Source of the DNA: an uncultured Nioella sp.
Lineage (GTDB): Bacteria; Pseudomonadota; Alphaproteobacteria; Rhodobacterales; Rhodobacteraceae
DNA length: 64,000 nucleotides
Assembly: GCA_947495575.1 (NCBI GenBank)
Contig: CANLZL010000002.1
Span: forward strand, 620,001-684,000
Direction: 5' to 3'
Shown: positions 34,748 to 43,638 of the stretch, piece after piece
Layout: each line of letters starts with the position of its first letter
Numbering within the stretch: the stretch's first letter is position 1
Position numbers and translations under genes: made by a program
Notes under the pieces: model-generated
Told to the model about the DNA's origin: nothing
The model's database searches: none
The model's input: only the letters and a program-made list of their open reading frames with translations

Positions 34748-35218
34748 TTAGACCATATAGATCGACGCATTCTCGACGTTTTGCAACGAGAGGGGCGGAT
34801 TTCCATTGTTGATCTGGCCGAAAAGGTGAACCTGACAAAAACGCCCTGCACGGAGCGGGTCAGGCGGCTGGAACGCGAGGGAGCCATCCAGGGCTATCGT
34901 GCCGTGATCGAGCCCGAATTCTTCGGCCTCAACCATCTCACCTTGGTACATGTCATCATGAGCAGCACCAGTCATGAGAACCTGCGCGCCTTTTCCAGCG
35001 CTGTCCAGAGAATTGATGAAGTTGAAACCTGCATGATGATCGCGGGCAATTTCGATTTCATGCTGCAAATCCGGACCCGCGACATGGGCCATTTCCGCGA
35101 AGTGCTGGGTGATAAGGTCAGCGCCCTGCCCTTTGTTCAACAAACAAACTCATTCGCGGTTATCGAAAATGTAAAGAATACTGATACGTTGCCGCCCGGT
35201 GCCTTGTCTGGGTATTGA
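34736..35218 (+). CDS. Lrp/AsnC family transcriptional regulator
   Basis: The protein has an N-terminal helix-turn-helix (LDHIDRRILDVLQREGRISI, VDLAEKVNLTKTPCTERVRR) and a C-terminal RAM ligand-binding domain (GLNHLTLVHVIM, NFDFMLQIRTRDMGHFREVL). TPCTERVRRLEREGAI resembles PutR/BkdR-type regulators of proline or branched amino acid catabolism. It is divergent from the Usp-AGCS operon, so amino-acid-responsive control of the symporter is likely (inference). No ATG fits. A TTG at 34736 gives a typical N-terminus; a TTG at 34676 would add 20 residues and overlap the repeat array. Confidence 0.8.
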   Translation: MDRKLDHIDRRILDVLQREGRISIVDLAEKVNLTKTPCTERVRRLEREGAIQGYRAVIEPEFFGLNHLTLVHVIMSSTSHENLRAFSSAVQRIDEVETCMMIAGNFDFMLQIRTRDMGHFREVLGDKVSALPFVQQTNSFAVIENVKNTDTLPPGALSGY

Positions 35219-35239
35219 ACAAATGGATCGCAGTCCGCG

Positions 35240-35854
35240 CTAGAACAATCCGGCTTCGGTGGCGATAATTGCGGCTTGTGTCCGGTTGCGCGCATCCAGT
35301 TTGCGGCAAAGCGTTTTTACATGCAGCTTGATCGTCACTTCTTGCAAATCAAGCGTGCGGGCAATCTCTTTGTTGGACTGTCCCTTGCACAGCCCGGACA
35401 ATACCTCGATTTCTCTTGAGGTCAGTTTTTCTGCCAACGGATGCACCTCGGAGCTTTCGTCTTCCTGCATGAATGACGCCGGAACATACACCTCGCCTGA
35501 CGACATAAACCGGATGGCATTGACCAGCGATTTGGCCCCCATTGTCTTGGGCAAAAAACCGATCGCCCCCGCCTCCATCGCGTCTTGGGCGACCTGACGC
35601 TTGGCCGTTCCCGACAAGATGGCCACGCTGTCAGACCCATTCGCCGAAATCGCCGTTTCCAATCCTTTTAACCCGTCCATTCCGGGCATGGCATAATCCA
35701 GAAGGACAACGTCATAGGCGCCATTGGTGTGAATGGCCTCCAGGGCCTCTGACAAATTGGTGACTGTATCCACCGCAATGTCACTGGCGGCTTCAACAAA
35801 AGCAGCGATCGTATCACGAACCAGACTATGATCATCGGCAATCAACACGCGCAT
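35240..35854 (-). CDS. NarL/LuxR-family response regulator (module A)
   Basis: A 204-residue regulator with an N-terminal receiver domain (MRVLIADDHSLVRD, phospho-acceptor Asp53 in VVLLDYAMPGMD, Lys in LPKTMG) and a C-terminal LuxR helix-turn-helix (LTSREIEVLSGLCKGQSNKE, LQEVTIKLHVKTLCRKL). The ATG at 35854 follows GGGG; upstream in-frame starts lack a ribosome binding site. It is divergent from the sulfite-oxidase-fold gene and hybrid kinase at 36081-39205, whose HPt domain could phosphorylate it. That link is inference from position. Confidence 0.88.
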   Translation of the reverse strand: MRVLIADDHSLVRDTIAAFVEAASDIAVDTVTNLSEALEAIHTNGAYDVVLLDYAMPGMDGLKGLETAISANGSDSVAILSGTAKRQVAQDAMEAGAIGFLPKTMGAKSLVNAIRFMSSGEVYVPASFMQEDESSEVHPLAEKLTSREIEVLSGLCKGQSNKEIARTLDLQEVTIKLHVKTLCRKLDARNRTQAAIIATEAGLF

Positions 35855-36080
35855 GGGCGACCCCATAAAAAAACAAAACCGATCCGGCACACACAAAAAG
35901 CCAACTACCTTTGGCCCTGCTTTGCGGCAGAATATGGGTTCAGATCGTAGACCCATGCAGGGTTTTCTTCAATGCCGGACTATTCGAAAGGATATAAAAC
36001 TGCTCTGATGCATATATCCCAATTGTACGAAATTGAGGCGATAAACCAATGGTTGCAAACGGTCCGCAGGAGGACATTCG

Positions 36081-36599
36081 ATGACCCACCGGCATCTCTT
36101 GGCTGTCATATCAATTTGTTTCTGCGCACTTATTGCAGATGATGCAATTGCCAGCGGCGAACTGATACAGCCACAGGGAGAGGTTCTGTTAACCATTACC
36201 GGCTCTCAAGAGGTTACCAATTCGGAAGAGGCCGCCGCCTTTGACTTCGAAATGTTGGCCGATTTGCCGCAAACGACCATTGAAACCACCACTATATGGA
36301 CCGATGGCGTGCAGGAGTTTACCGGCGTTCTATTGTCTGACTTGCTGGACGTGCTCTGTATTGAAGACGGCGTGCTGCACGCGATGGCTATCAATGATTA
36401 CCAGGTCGACATCCCGGTTGCGGCTGTCGGTCAGCAAGGACCAATCGTAGCACATTCCCAAAACGGGCGCCCGATGTCGGTGCGCGACAAAGGCCCACTC
36501 TGGATAATCTACCCCTATGACAGCGCCCCGGAATACAGAACCGAAGTGGTGTATTCGCGCAGCATCTGGCAACTGGACCGTATCAGAGTGACGCCGTAA
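36081..36599 (+). CDS. Periplasmic sulfite-oxidase/YedY-fold protein lacking Mo ligand (module A)
   Basis: A 172-residue secreted protein with signal peptide to about residue 25 (LADDAIAS-type end). It resembles the oxidoreductase molybdopterin-binding domain: VLLTITG at the start, IWTDGVQEFTGVLLSDLLDV, INDYQVDIPV, and VRDKGPLWIIYP. Where sulfite oxidase and YedY/MsrP have the Mo-coordinating Cys, just before the W.GV.L..LL strand, this protein has ETTTIWTDG and no Cys. The only mature-part Cys is in DVLCIEDG. It is therefore likely a cofactor-free fold used for binding or sensing. AGGAGG precedes the ATG. It lies 35 bases upstream of a hybrid kinase; a homologous pair occurs at 59581-62321. 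Confidence 0.75.
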   Translation: MTHRHLLAVISICFCALIADDAIASGELIQPQGEVLLTITGSQEVTNSEEAAAFDFEMLADLPQTTIETTTIWTDGVQEFTGVLLSDLLDVLCIEDGVLHAMAINDYQVDIPVAAVGQQGPIVAHSQNGRPMSVRDKGPLWIIYPYDSAPEYRTEVVYSRSIWQLDRIRVTP

Positions 36600-36634
36600 G
36601 CTGACCCCCTCATAGAGAGGTGAGACAGCCAGAA

Positions 36635-39205
36635 ATGAAACGCAGATGGCCAGGGATAGACCGCTTGCGGACTTGGCAGAGGTTGGCCTTGCTCGCAGTT
36701 GGCGTGGCTGTAGTCACGACGACAATTTTGCTATTGGTCGAAGACGTGTTTCGCAAAGTCGATGCGCTGGCGACAGCAGGCTCGGATACCAGTATTTGGA
36801 CCTTGTCACAGGTCGAGGTGGAATTCCGGCGTCTTGAAATCGCACTGTTAAGCGCAGATGGCAGCGACCCAACGGAACTTGCCGAACTTCGCCGGCGGTT
36901 TGATATTTTCTACAGCCGCGTGGAAACCGTAAATTCCAGTCCGGTCTTCAGTGGGCTGCGAGAAACCTCTGAATTTGCAGCAGCCTTGAACGAGGCTTTG
37001 GACTTCCTTGATCGGTCAGTCCCCGCAATCGACGCCGACGACACAGTTCTGGCCGCCGCGTTGCCAGATTTGATCGCCCAATCCGGGATCGTCAGCCCTT
37101 CAATACGGTTTCTCGGACTGGGCGGCATCAGCAGCTATGCCCAGCTTTCAGACAACCAACGGGCGGGGCTTAGGGATACATTAGTTCGCATTGGTACAGC
37201 CGCCATTATCTTTTTCGCAGCGCTCGTTTTGGCACTGTTCCTTGTCTCACGCCTGTTACGCGAACGCGGCGCACAAGCGCGGGCGGCGGCGGCAACATCC
37301 TCTCGGCTAGGTGCAGTTGTCAGCACCTCTCAAGATGCCATTCTTGTAACCGATCACAACGGTGTCCTCTTGGACTATAACGGTGCTGCAGAAGACATTT
37401 TTGGCTATTCTCGTTATGAAGCGATCGGCCAAAACGTTGCGGATCTGGTGATCCCTGCTCATTTACGGGCCCGTCATGAAAAGGCAATGGATCTTTTTCG
37501 ACGCACTGGCAAAGCCCATATTGTTGGCACGGGCCGTGTCCAACTCGAAGCGAAACGCAAGGGCGGTGGCCTGTTCCCGGTTGAATTGTCGATCAACACC
37601 GCCCTCAGCCAGGATGGCACTGTCTTTGTTTCCTATATCCGCGATATCTCTACCCGCCTCGCCGCAGAATCCGCCTTGATGGAAGCGCGTGATAAGGCGC
37701 TTGCAGGAGAGCAGGCCAAAGCCGATTTACTTGCCGTCATGAGCCACGAAATGCGAACACCCCTGAACGGCATGCTTGGAACAATGGAATTGATGTCCCT
37801 CACGGTCTCGGATGAGGAACAGGCCGCACATCTGCGCGCGATGCAGACTTCTGGCGACCTACTTCTTGGGCATGTGAACGACGTTCTTGGCATTGCCAGC
37901 CTAGATTCCGGCAAAACCACATTGTCCCTTTCCAGTTTTTCCGTACCCGATCTGATTGAGGATATCGTCAACAGCATGTCAGGCGTCCTTGCCAAAGCAC
38001 ACAATAACCTTGTTGTCGACGCGATCCTACCGGATCTGGAGATTGTGGAAGGCGACGCGCGCCGGGTGCGACAGGTCCTGATCAACTTGCTGGGCAACGC
38101 CGTAAAATTTACCCGGAATGGAACGATCACCCTGAGGGCCTTTCGTGATGGGGGAGGTGATATCGTCATTTTTGAAGTTTGCGACACAGGGCTCGGAATT
38201 GACGCCACAGAGCATGACCGGATTTTCGATGATTTCGTGACAATCGATACAACCTATGGGCGTGAGGCTGAGGGAACCGGTCTGGGGCTGTCCATTACAC
38301 GGCGCCTTGTCGATATCATGGATGGTGAAATTACTGTCGACAGCCATCTTGGCAAAGGCAGCACGTTTTCTGTCGCCCTACCCCTGCCCGCTGCTTTGGT
38401 CACAAAGCCAGCCTCAAAGGCCGATGTCGATACGCATGAGGATATGAAGCAGGACAGTGCATTACGGGTCTTGGTTGTTGAGGACAATGCGATCAACCAG
38501 CGCGTAGTTCAGGGCATGTTAAGCCGCCTTGGTTGCGAAATCGAACAGGCCAGCAATGGGTGCGATGGTGTCCAAAAAGCCCGAGAAACGGCCTTCGACG
38601 TGATCTTGATGGATATCAGTATGCCGGTGTTGGACGGGCTTGAAGCCACTGAGCAGATTCGCTCTCTACCCGGCGCGTCGCAACACGCTCGTATTCTTGC
38701 TTTGACCGCACATGCCTTGCCAGCCGAACGGGACAGGTTCCTGACATCCGGGCTGGATGGCGTTGTGACCAAACCTGTTTCATTACGTGATTTGCAGCGC
38801 GCCTTGGCCGGCGGGTCGCCGGAACAGCCGGGGCCTGAGTTACAGCACCTGGTAAACCCAACCTATGTGAAAGATTTGCAAGACGTGTTGGGTTCTGCCG
38901 CCGTGCTGGAGGCGATTGAAGGGTTTTCCCTTCAGTTCGAGGGCGCGCTTGAGAAAATGGATGCGGCCGAACAGGCCGGGGATTTTGACAGCTTGGTGAA
39001 AGAATCCCATGAATTGGCCGGTACGTCCGCGCTTATCGGGGCTGCGGCTCTTAGCCGGGAACTGATTAAAATCGAGCGTGTCAGCGAAAAAAACAATCAC
39101 AAAGACTTGCCAAAGCGGTTGGCAAATCTGCGCAAATCCTGGGCTGAGGCCGAAATCGCCCTCAAAGGCCAGATCGCGCCTGAACCGTCAGATCTTGCGC
39201 GTTGA
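36635..39205 (+). CDS. Hybrid sensor histidine kinase with receiver and HPt domains (module A)
   Basis: A protein of about 856 residues (a GTG 15 bases upstream is possible). Domains in order: TM1 (LALLAVGVAVVTTTILLLV); a periplasmic helical region of about 150 residues containing RRLEIALLSADGS; TM2 (IIFFAALVLALFLVSRLL); PAS (DAILVTDHNGVLLDYN); HisKA with phospho-His in VMSHEMRTPLNG; HATPase (NLLGNAVKFT, DTGLGID, GTGLGLSI); receiver (VVEDNAINQRVV, Asp in LMDISMPVLDG, KPVS); and C-terminal HPt (KESHELAGTSALIG). A full phosphorelay can be drawn inside one chain, with the LuxR regulator as the likely output. The 3' end overlaps the convergent LacI gene by 18 bases. Confidence 0.9.
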   Translation: MKRRWPGIDRLRTWQRLALLAVGVAVVTTTILLLVEDVFRKVDALATAGSDTSIWTLSQVEVEFRRLEIALLSADGSDPTELAELRRRFDIFYSRVETVNSSPVFSGLRETSEFAAALNEALDFLDRSVPAIDADDTVLAAALPDLIAQSGIVSPSIRFLGLGGISSYAQLSDNQRAGLRDTLVRIGTAAIIFFAALVLALFLVSRLLRERGAQARAAAATSSRLGAVVSTSQDAILVTDHNGVLLDYNGAAEDIFGYSRYEAIGQNVADLVIPAHLRARHEKAMDLFRRTGKAHIVGTGRVQLEAKRKGGGLFPVELSINTALSQDGTVFVSYIRDISTRLAAESALMEARDKALAGEQAKADLLAVMSHEMRTPLNGMLGTMELMSLTVSDEEQAAHLRAMQTSGDLLLGHVNDVLGIASLDSGKTTLSLSSFSVPDLIEDIVNSMSGVLAKAHNNLVVDAILPDLEIVEGDARRVRQVLINLLGNAVKFTRNGTITLRAFRDGGGDIVIFEVCDTGLGIDATEHDRIFDDFVTIDTTYGREAEGTGLGLSITRRLVDIMDGEITVDSHLGKGSTFSVALPLPAALVTKPASKADVDTHEDMKQDSALRVLVVEDNAINQRVVQGMLSRLGCEIEQASNGCDGVQKARETAFDVILMDISMPVLDGLEATEQIRSLPGASQHARILALTAHALPAERDRFLTSGLDGVVTKPVSLRDLQRALAGGSPEQPGPELQHLVNPTYVKDLQDVLGSAAVLEAIEGFSLQFEGALEKMDAAEQAGDFDSLVKESHELAGTSALIGAAALSRELIKIERVSEKNNHKDLPKRLANLRKSWAEAEIALKGQIAPEPSDLAR

Positions 39206-40180
39206 TCCGCGGCTGACGATTTCGGCCTTGAGGTCTAGCGGTTCGGCCGGAAAGTTTGTGGTCAACCAACTGGCCATTGCCTCGGCTGCCTTCAAGCCCA
39301 TCTTCGCAGCTGGCAAGGCGATGGAGGTAATTCCCGGGTTGCTGATCGACGACCATTCAAGATTGTCAAATCCCATAAGTGACACATCCTGTGGGACCGA
39401 GATTTTCTGGCGCTGCAACTCAAAGAGCGCGCCAAGGGCCTGAACATCGGACAAGCATAAAACGGCTGTCGTGCTCTGCCTGTCGATTTTTGCCTGCAAG
39501 ATGCCTTCAGCCCCGCCCTTGACGCTCAATTCGGTCTCAACGAATTCCAAAGTTACGTCGCCCTGGGCCCGTTTCAAACCGTCCAGGCGCGCTTCGATCC
39601 GGTCATTCCCTTCCAATGGCCCATGTAAAACCGCAACGTGCCTATGGTTTAGATCGCGCAAATAGCGCAGCGCACTTTCTGCAATGGCCGCGTTGTTATA
39701 TCCGATGGTCGGATAGTCAGCCAAAGGATCGAAATAGGAGGTTATGATCATCGGCACATCAAACCGCCGCAGCAGACGATTCAGCCCTTCGGCATGGCTG
39801 CGACCAGAAACAATCACCCCTTCGACGCCCATATCAAGAAGGTTATGGGCCTTCTTGACCTCAATATCACCCGACCCGTTGGTGACAGAGACGATCAACC
39901 CATAGCCAAGTTCCGACAGACGATCTTCTAGGGCGTTCAGATAGCGCGCAAAAATCGAATGATCCAGCGTGGGGACAAGCGCCCCGATTGTGCGCGTTCG
40001 CCCGCTGTTCAAAGACCGCGCCGCGGCGCTTGGCACGAAGCCAAGGTCTTCGATGGCTGCTGATACCCGAACTCTGGTCTTCTCGGTCACGCTCTGTGAG
40101 TCGTTCAGCACGCGCGACACTGTCGCAACAGAAACGCCGGATTGGCGGGCGACATCCCTCAAAGTTGACTTCTTTTTCAT
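39188..40180 (-). CDS. LacI-family transcriptional regulator
   Basis: A 330-residue repressor with the LacI helix-turn-helix and hinge (TLRDVARQSGVSVATVSRVL, NSGRTRTIGALVP) and a periplasmic-binding-protein-like effector domain (DVPMIITSYFDPLADYPTIG, VSLMGFDNLEWSSISNPGIT). The ATG at 40180 follows AGGGATTGG. It is divergent from the DUF1989-GcvT/ABC operon, and two perfect TGTAACCGGTTACA operators lie in the shared 110-base region. The central CCGG with TGTAA arms is typical of LacI-family sites. The effector may be a methylated amine or sugar; unknown. Confidence 0.92.
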   Translation of the reverse strand: MKKKSTLRDVARQSGVSVATVSRVLNDSQSVTEKTRVRVSAAIEDLGFVPSAAARSLNSGRTRTIGALVPTLDHSIFARYLNALEDRLSELGYGLIVSVTNGSGDIEVKKAHNLLDMGVEGVIVSGRSHAEGLNRLLRRFDVPMIITSYFDPLADYPTIGYNNAAIAESALRYLRDLNHRHVAVLHGPLEGNDRIEARLDGLKRAQGDVTLEFVETELSVKGGAEGILQAKIDRQSTTAVLCLSDVQALGALFELQRQKISVPQDVSLMGFDNLEWSSISNPGITSIALPAAKMGLKAAEAMASWLTTNFPAEPLDLKAEIVSRGSTRKI

Positions 40181-40249
40181 CCAATCCCTGCCCCCACACA
40201 TAAGACGTACCAAAAAACGGACCTCAGGGTAACATTGTTTATTGACTCA

Positions 40250-40263
40250 TGTAACCGGTTACA
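40250..40263. promoter_or_regulatory. LacI-type operator 1 (TGTAACCGGTTACA)
   Basis: A perfect 14-bp palindrome that starts three bases downstream of a TTGACT -35-like hexamer (40242-40247), so it falls in the spacer of the probable promoter. Its centre is 24 bp from that of operator 2. Confidence 0.9.
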
Positions 40264-40273
40264 AATAGCTTTA

Positions 40274-40287
40274 TGTAACCGGTTACA
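40274..40287. promoter_or_regulatory. LacI-type operator 2 (TGTAACCGGTTACA)
   Basis: The same perfect palindrome, extended to 16 bp here (ATGTAACCGGTTACAT, 40273-40288). It ends only three bases before the ATG at 40291, so it would overlap the transcription start. Repression of the operon and probably of lacI is expected. Confidence 0.9.
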
Positions 40288-40290
40288 TTT

Positions 40291-42633
40291 ATGGCGAACC
40301 TCATGCAGGGCACATCCCTCATCCATACGATCAACAACCGCGCCACCTTGGCGCGCGGGCGCAAATTCCCCGGAATGGACGCCCCCCACCCCGCTCAAAC
40401 TCACGTGTTGCAACAGCGCGAAGCAGTGCTGATTTCGCTGAAAGCGGACGACCTTCTAGCGTTACGTTGGCAGGTCGACCAACACCCCATTCGATTGGTT
40501 GCATTTGATGGTTCTGGCCACGATGCCTTGCCCACACTCTCGCTGGCGGCCTCTTCAGATCTGGCATTTTCCGAGTTTCGGTCCCACGCCCTGACAGGCT
40601 GGATGTCATCCCGGGGAAAACCTACAAAGTCGCATATCCCGTGCGCAGTTCTGGCCCCGCAGAATGGGGAAGCCATCTTGAAAGCCAGCGCGGATTGCGA
40701 CCTTTGGCTTGTCCGTGACGTCAGCGCGGCTGATCTTGTCACCGGCGCGTCTGTCGGCCAGGTGATTGTCGAGCACAAGGGCGGATCGCAAACCACCTTG
40801 CCCCTGTTGCCAACCCCGTTCGGGGATATCCGTGACGAATTCACCGTCAAGCGCGGGTCGGCTATGGCCTATGAGCTTGAACCGGGAGAGATCCTTCAGA
40901 TCATTGACGTTGAAGGCCAGCAGTGTTCGGACTTCATGGCATTCAAAAGCGATAGTCTGGATGCGGGGCACGAACAAATGATCGACAGCACCGCGACCCG
41001 GTCGATGGTGCGCCGTTCATTTCCAGGTCCCGGCTTGTTCGACAAGTTCTATGACAGCGAAATGAACCCGCTTCTGAACCTTGTCCAAGATACATGCGGA
41101 CGCCATGACACATTTGGACTGGCCTGCACCTCGCGCGGATATGAGGAACGTGGGTTTCCCGGCCATGTCAATTGTTCCGACAATATCAGCCAAGTGATGG
41201 CCTCCTACGGGGTCGCCCGCCGATCAGCTTGGCCGGCGATCAACTTTTTCTGGAATACATGGGTGGACCCCTCGAACCACCACATCATGACCGAGGAAAG
41301 CTGGTCACGCCCCGGCGATTACGTTGCACTGCGCGCGATGGACCGTTTGGTCTGCGTCAGCACTGCCTGCCCAGATGATATTGACCCAATAAACGGCTGG
41401 AATCCCACGGATATTCATGTGCGGATTTACAAGCCCGAGACTCCCCTGAGGCGCGCAGTCGCCTATCGGGAAAAGGAAGACGCGCCCATGTCGCTTAGCC
41501 AGGAATCTGCATTCCACCCCAAAACCAGCAAGTTGACCCAGCAATTCGCGCCAGCGCGTGATCTTTGGGCGCCGGTGTCTTACCCGTCCGTAGGAACCCT
41601 TGGGGAATACTGGGCCTGCCGCGAAGCGGTCACCCTGCAGGATATGAGCGGGCTGCGCAAATATGACATTATCGGCCCGGATGCCGAACGCCTGTTGCAA
41701 GAGGCAACCACCCGCAATGTCGCAAAGCTGGCGGTTTGGCGCGGGCAATATACGTTGATGTGTGACGATCAGGGCCAGGTCATTGACGACGGTACCCTGT
41801 TCCGTCTGTCGCCCAACTTGTTCCGCTGGTGCTGTGGTTCTGAGGAATCTGGGCGCAACCTGAATGAATTGGCTGAGGCGAATAATTGGCAGGCGCGTGT
41901 TGTTGCCCTTGGGGGCGCAATGCCAAACCTTGCTCTGCAAGGCCCCAAATCCCGCGATGTGTTGCGAAAGATCGCTTTCACGCAACCTCATGTTCCAACT
42001 CTGGATGATCTGAAATGGTTCGGAGTGACCGTGGCCCGGATCGGCGATCGTGACGGAATCCCTTTTATGTTGTCGCGTTCAGGCTACACGGGCGAGCTGG
42101 GATATGAATTATTTTGCTCAGCAACGGATGCGCCCGCCCTTTGGGATGCAGTCATGGACGCTGGAGAGGAGTTCGGGATCGCCCCCATGGGTTCAGCCGC
42201 ACTGGAAACCATACGTATCGAGGCAGGGCTCGCGGCCGCAAATGCGGAATTCGCACCTGGCGTCGATGCATTGGAAGCCGGACTCGGCTTTGCAGTCGAT
42301 TTCCGTAAGGAACAATTCCGAGGGCGTGAAGCCCTTGCAAGAAATGCCAAAGATCCACGCCGCGTTCTGACGGGCCTGATCTTTGACCAAGACGACGTGC
42401 CGGCCCACGGGGCGCATGTCTATCTGGGCGAGCGCCCGGTTGGCGTCATCACGTCGGCAACGCGCTCCCCGTCGCTGGAGGTCGCCATCGCAATGGCGCG
42501 CCTTTCTGTCGAGCATTCAGAGCCGGGAACAAAGCTCGAAGTGGGACAAATGGACGGACACATGAAGAAGCTGTCTGCCACTGTCACAAATGTTCCGTTC
42601 ATCGATCCGACCCGCGCACGCGCGCGGGCCTGA
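40291..42633 (+). CDS. DUF1989 - GcvT-type aminomethyltransferase fusion
   Basis: A 780-residue two-part enzyme. The N-terminal half (to about residue 390) holds a DUF1989/urea-carboxylase-associated region, with LEPGEILQIIDVEGQQCSDF, CGRHDTFGLACTSRGY and NFFWNTWVDP. The C-terminal half is a GcvT-like folate-dependent domain (LGEYWACREAVTLQDMSGLR, LMCDDQGQVIDDGTLFRL, RSGYTGELGYELF, IAPMGSAALETIRIEAGLA). GcvT relatives demethylate or deaminate glycine, dimethylglycine, sarcosine or DMSP with tetrahydrofolate. With a betaine-type ABC importer downstream, removal of a C1 unit from a methylated amine is likely. The substrate is unknown. The role of DUF1989 is inference. The 5' leader is very short and has no ribosome binding site. 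Confidence 0.82.
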   Translation: MANLMQGTSLIHTINNRATLARGRKFPGMDAPHPAQTHVLQQREAVLISLKADDLLALRWQVDQHPIRLVAFDGSGHDALPTLSLAASSDLAFSEFRSHALTGWMSSRGKPTKSHIPCAVLAPQNGEAILKASADCDLWLVRDVSAADLVTGASVGQVIVEHKGGSQTTLPLLPTPFGDIRDEFTVKRGSAMAYELEPGEILQIIDVEGQQCSDFMAFKSDSLDAGHEQMIDSTATRSMVRRSFPGPGLFDKFYDSEMNPLLNLVQDTCGRHDTFGLACTSRGYEERGFPGHVNCSDNISQVMASYGVARRSAWPAINFFWNTWVDPSNHHIMTEESWSRPGDYVALRAMDRLVCVSTACPDDIDPINGWNPTDIHVRIYKPETPLRRAVAYREKEDAPMSLSQESAFHPKTSKLTQQFAPARDLWAPVSYPSVGTLGEYWACREAVTLQDMSGLRKYDIIGPDAERLLQEATTRNVAKLAVWRGQYTLMCDDQGQVIDDGTLFRLSPNLFRWCCGSEESGRNLNELAEANNWQARVVALGGAMPNLALQGPKSRDVLRKIAFTQPHVPTLDDLKWFGVTVARIGDRDGIPFMLSRSGYTGELGYELFCSATDAPALWDAVMDAGEEFGIAPMGSAALETIRIEAGLAAANAEFAPGVDALEAGLGFAVDFRKEQFRGREALARNAKDPRRVLTGLIFDQDDVPAHGAHVYLGERPVGVITSATRSPSLEVAIAMARLSVEHSEPGTKLEVGQMDGHMKKLSATVTNVPFIDPTRARARA

Positions 42634-42666
42634 GAACTATCAAGAGACCAACAAGGAGAAGTTACA

Positions 42667-43623
42667 ATGAAAAAACTGCTTTCCACAGCGCTGGCCGCCA
42701 GCCTTGCCCTATCGGCAACATCTGCGGCAGCGCAAGAAACCGTTATGGTCGGCGAACCCAGCTGGCCCGGAGCGCGGATCATGGCCAACTTGATCGGTCA
42801 GATCATTGAATCCCGCCTAGGTGGCGAAGTGGGCTATGCCCCTGGCGCAAACGCAGTCATCTTTGCCGCAATGGCCGGTGGCCGTGGTGACATTGACGTG
42901 CATCCGGATGTTTGGTTGCCAAACCAGCAGAGCTTTGTCGATGAATATGGCGACGGCGTTACCCTGTCCGAAGGCAACTATGAAGGCAGCGCTGGCATCT
43001 GTGTTCCAACATACATGGCCGAAGATCACAACATTCGCACGATCTACGACCTTGCGACCCCGATGGCGCAGGAGCTGTTCGACAGCGATGGCGACGGCAT
43101 GGGCGAGGTTTGGGTTGGCGCGTCCGGTTGGGCATCGACCAATACGTTCCGCGTGCGCGTCCGTGATTACGGTATCGAAACCTTCCTGACGCCAACCACC
43201 GAGGATGAAACGGTTTTCTACAGCCGCCTGCGTGATTTGATCGAGGCCGGTGAAGGGGCCGCGTTCTACTGCTACGCGCCACATTACGTGCACGCTCTCT
43301 ATGACGTCACCATGCTCGAAGAGCCTGCGTATGACGAATCCATGTACACCATGGTGTCGGCAGACCAGACTGCAAACTGGTTCGAGGAAAGCTCGATCAT
43401 GACCGGCGAGCCTGTGAAAACCGTCCGTGTGGCCTTTTCGAACTCGCTGAACGAGCGCAACCCTGCGGCGGCCTCGTTCCTGCAAGCGATCGACATGGAC
43501 GCGTTGGCACTGTCGCAGCTGACTTACCAAGTGGTTGTTCAGGGTCAGGAAATTGACGAAGCGGTTGCCGGATGGATGGCTGAAAACGGCGATATCATCG
43601 ACGGCTGGCTTGGCCTGAACTGA
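42667..43623 (+). CDS. Quaternary-amine ABC transporter substrate-binding protein (OpuAC/ProX type)
   Basis: A 318-residue periplasmic protein. Signal peptide MKKLLSTALAASLALSATSA with cleavage near AAAQ-ETV, then VMVGEPSWPGARIMANLIGQ, GRGDIDVHPDVWLPNQQSFV, and Trp-rich segments (WLPNQ, WVGASGWASTN) that could form an aromatic cage for a quaternary ammonium group. A family including glycine betaine, choline and carnitine receptors is indicated. GGAG precedes the ATG. It follows the DUF1989-GcvT gene by 33 bases and is separated from the ATPase gene by a strong stem-loop. Confidence 0.88.
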   Translation: MKKLLSTALAASLALSATSAAAQETVMVGEPSWPGARIMANLIGQIIESRLGGEVGYAPGANAVIFAAMAGGRGDIDVHPDVWLPNQQSFVDEYGDGVTLSEGNYEGSAGICVPTYMAEDHNIRTIYDLATPMAQELFDSDGDGMGEVWVGASGWASTNTFRVRVRDYGIETFLTPTTEDETVFYSRLRDLIEAGEGAAFYCYAPHYVHALYDVTMLEEPAYDESMYTMVSADQTANWFEESSIMTGEPVKTVRVAFSNSLNERNPAAASFLQAIDMDALALSQLTYQVVVQGQEIDEAVAGWMAENGDIIDGWLGLN

Positions 43624-43638
43624 TCGTAACCTTGCAAC

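Noticed and set aside
42601-42633. Alternating CG run at the end of the DUF1989-GcvT gene
   Set aside because: Short Arg-Ala codon bias at a C-terminus; no reason to see more in it.
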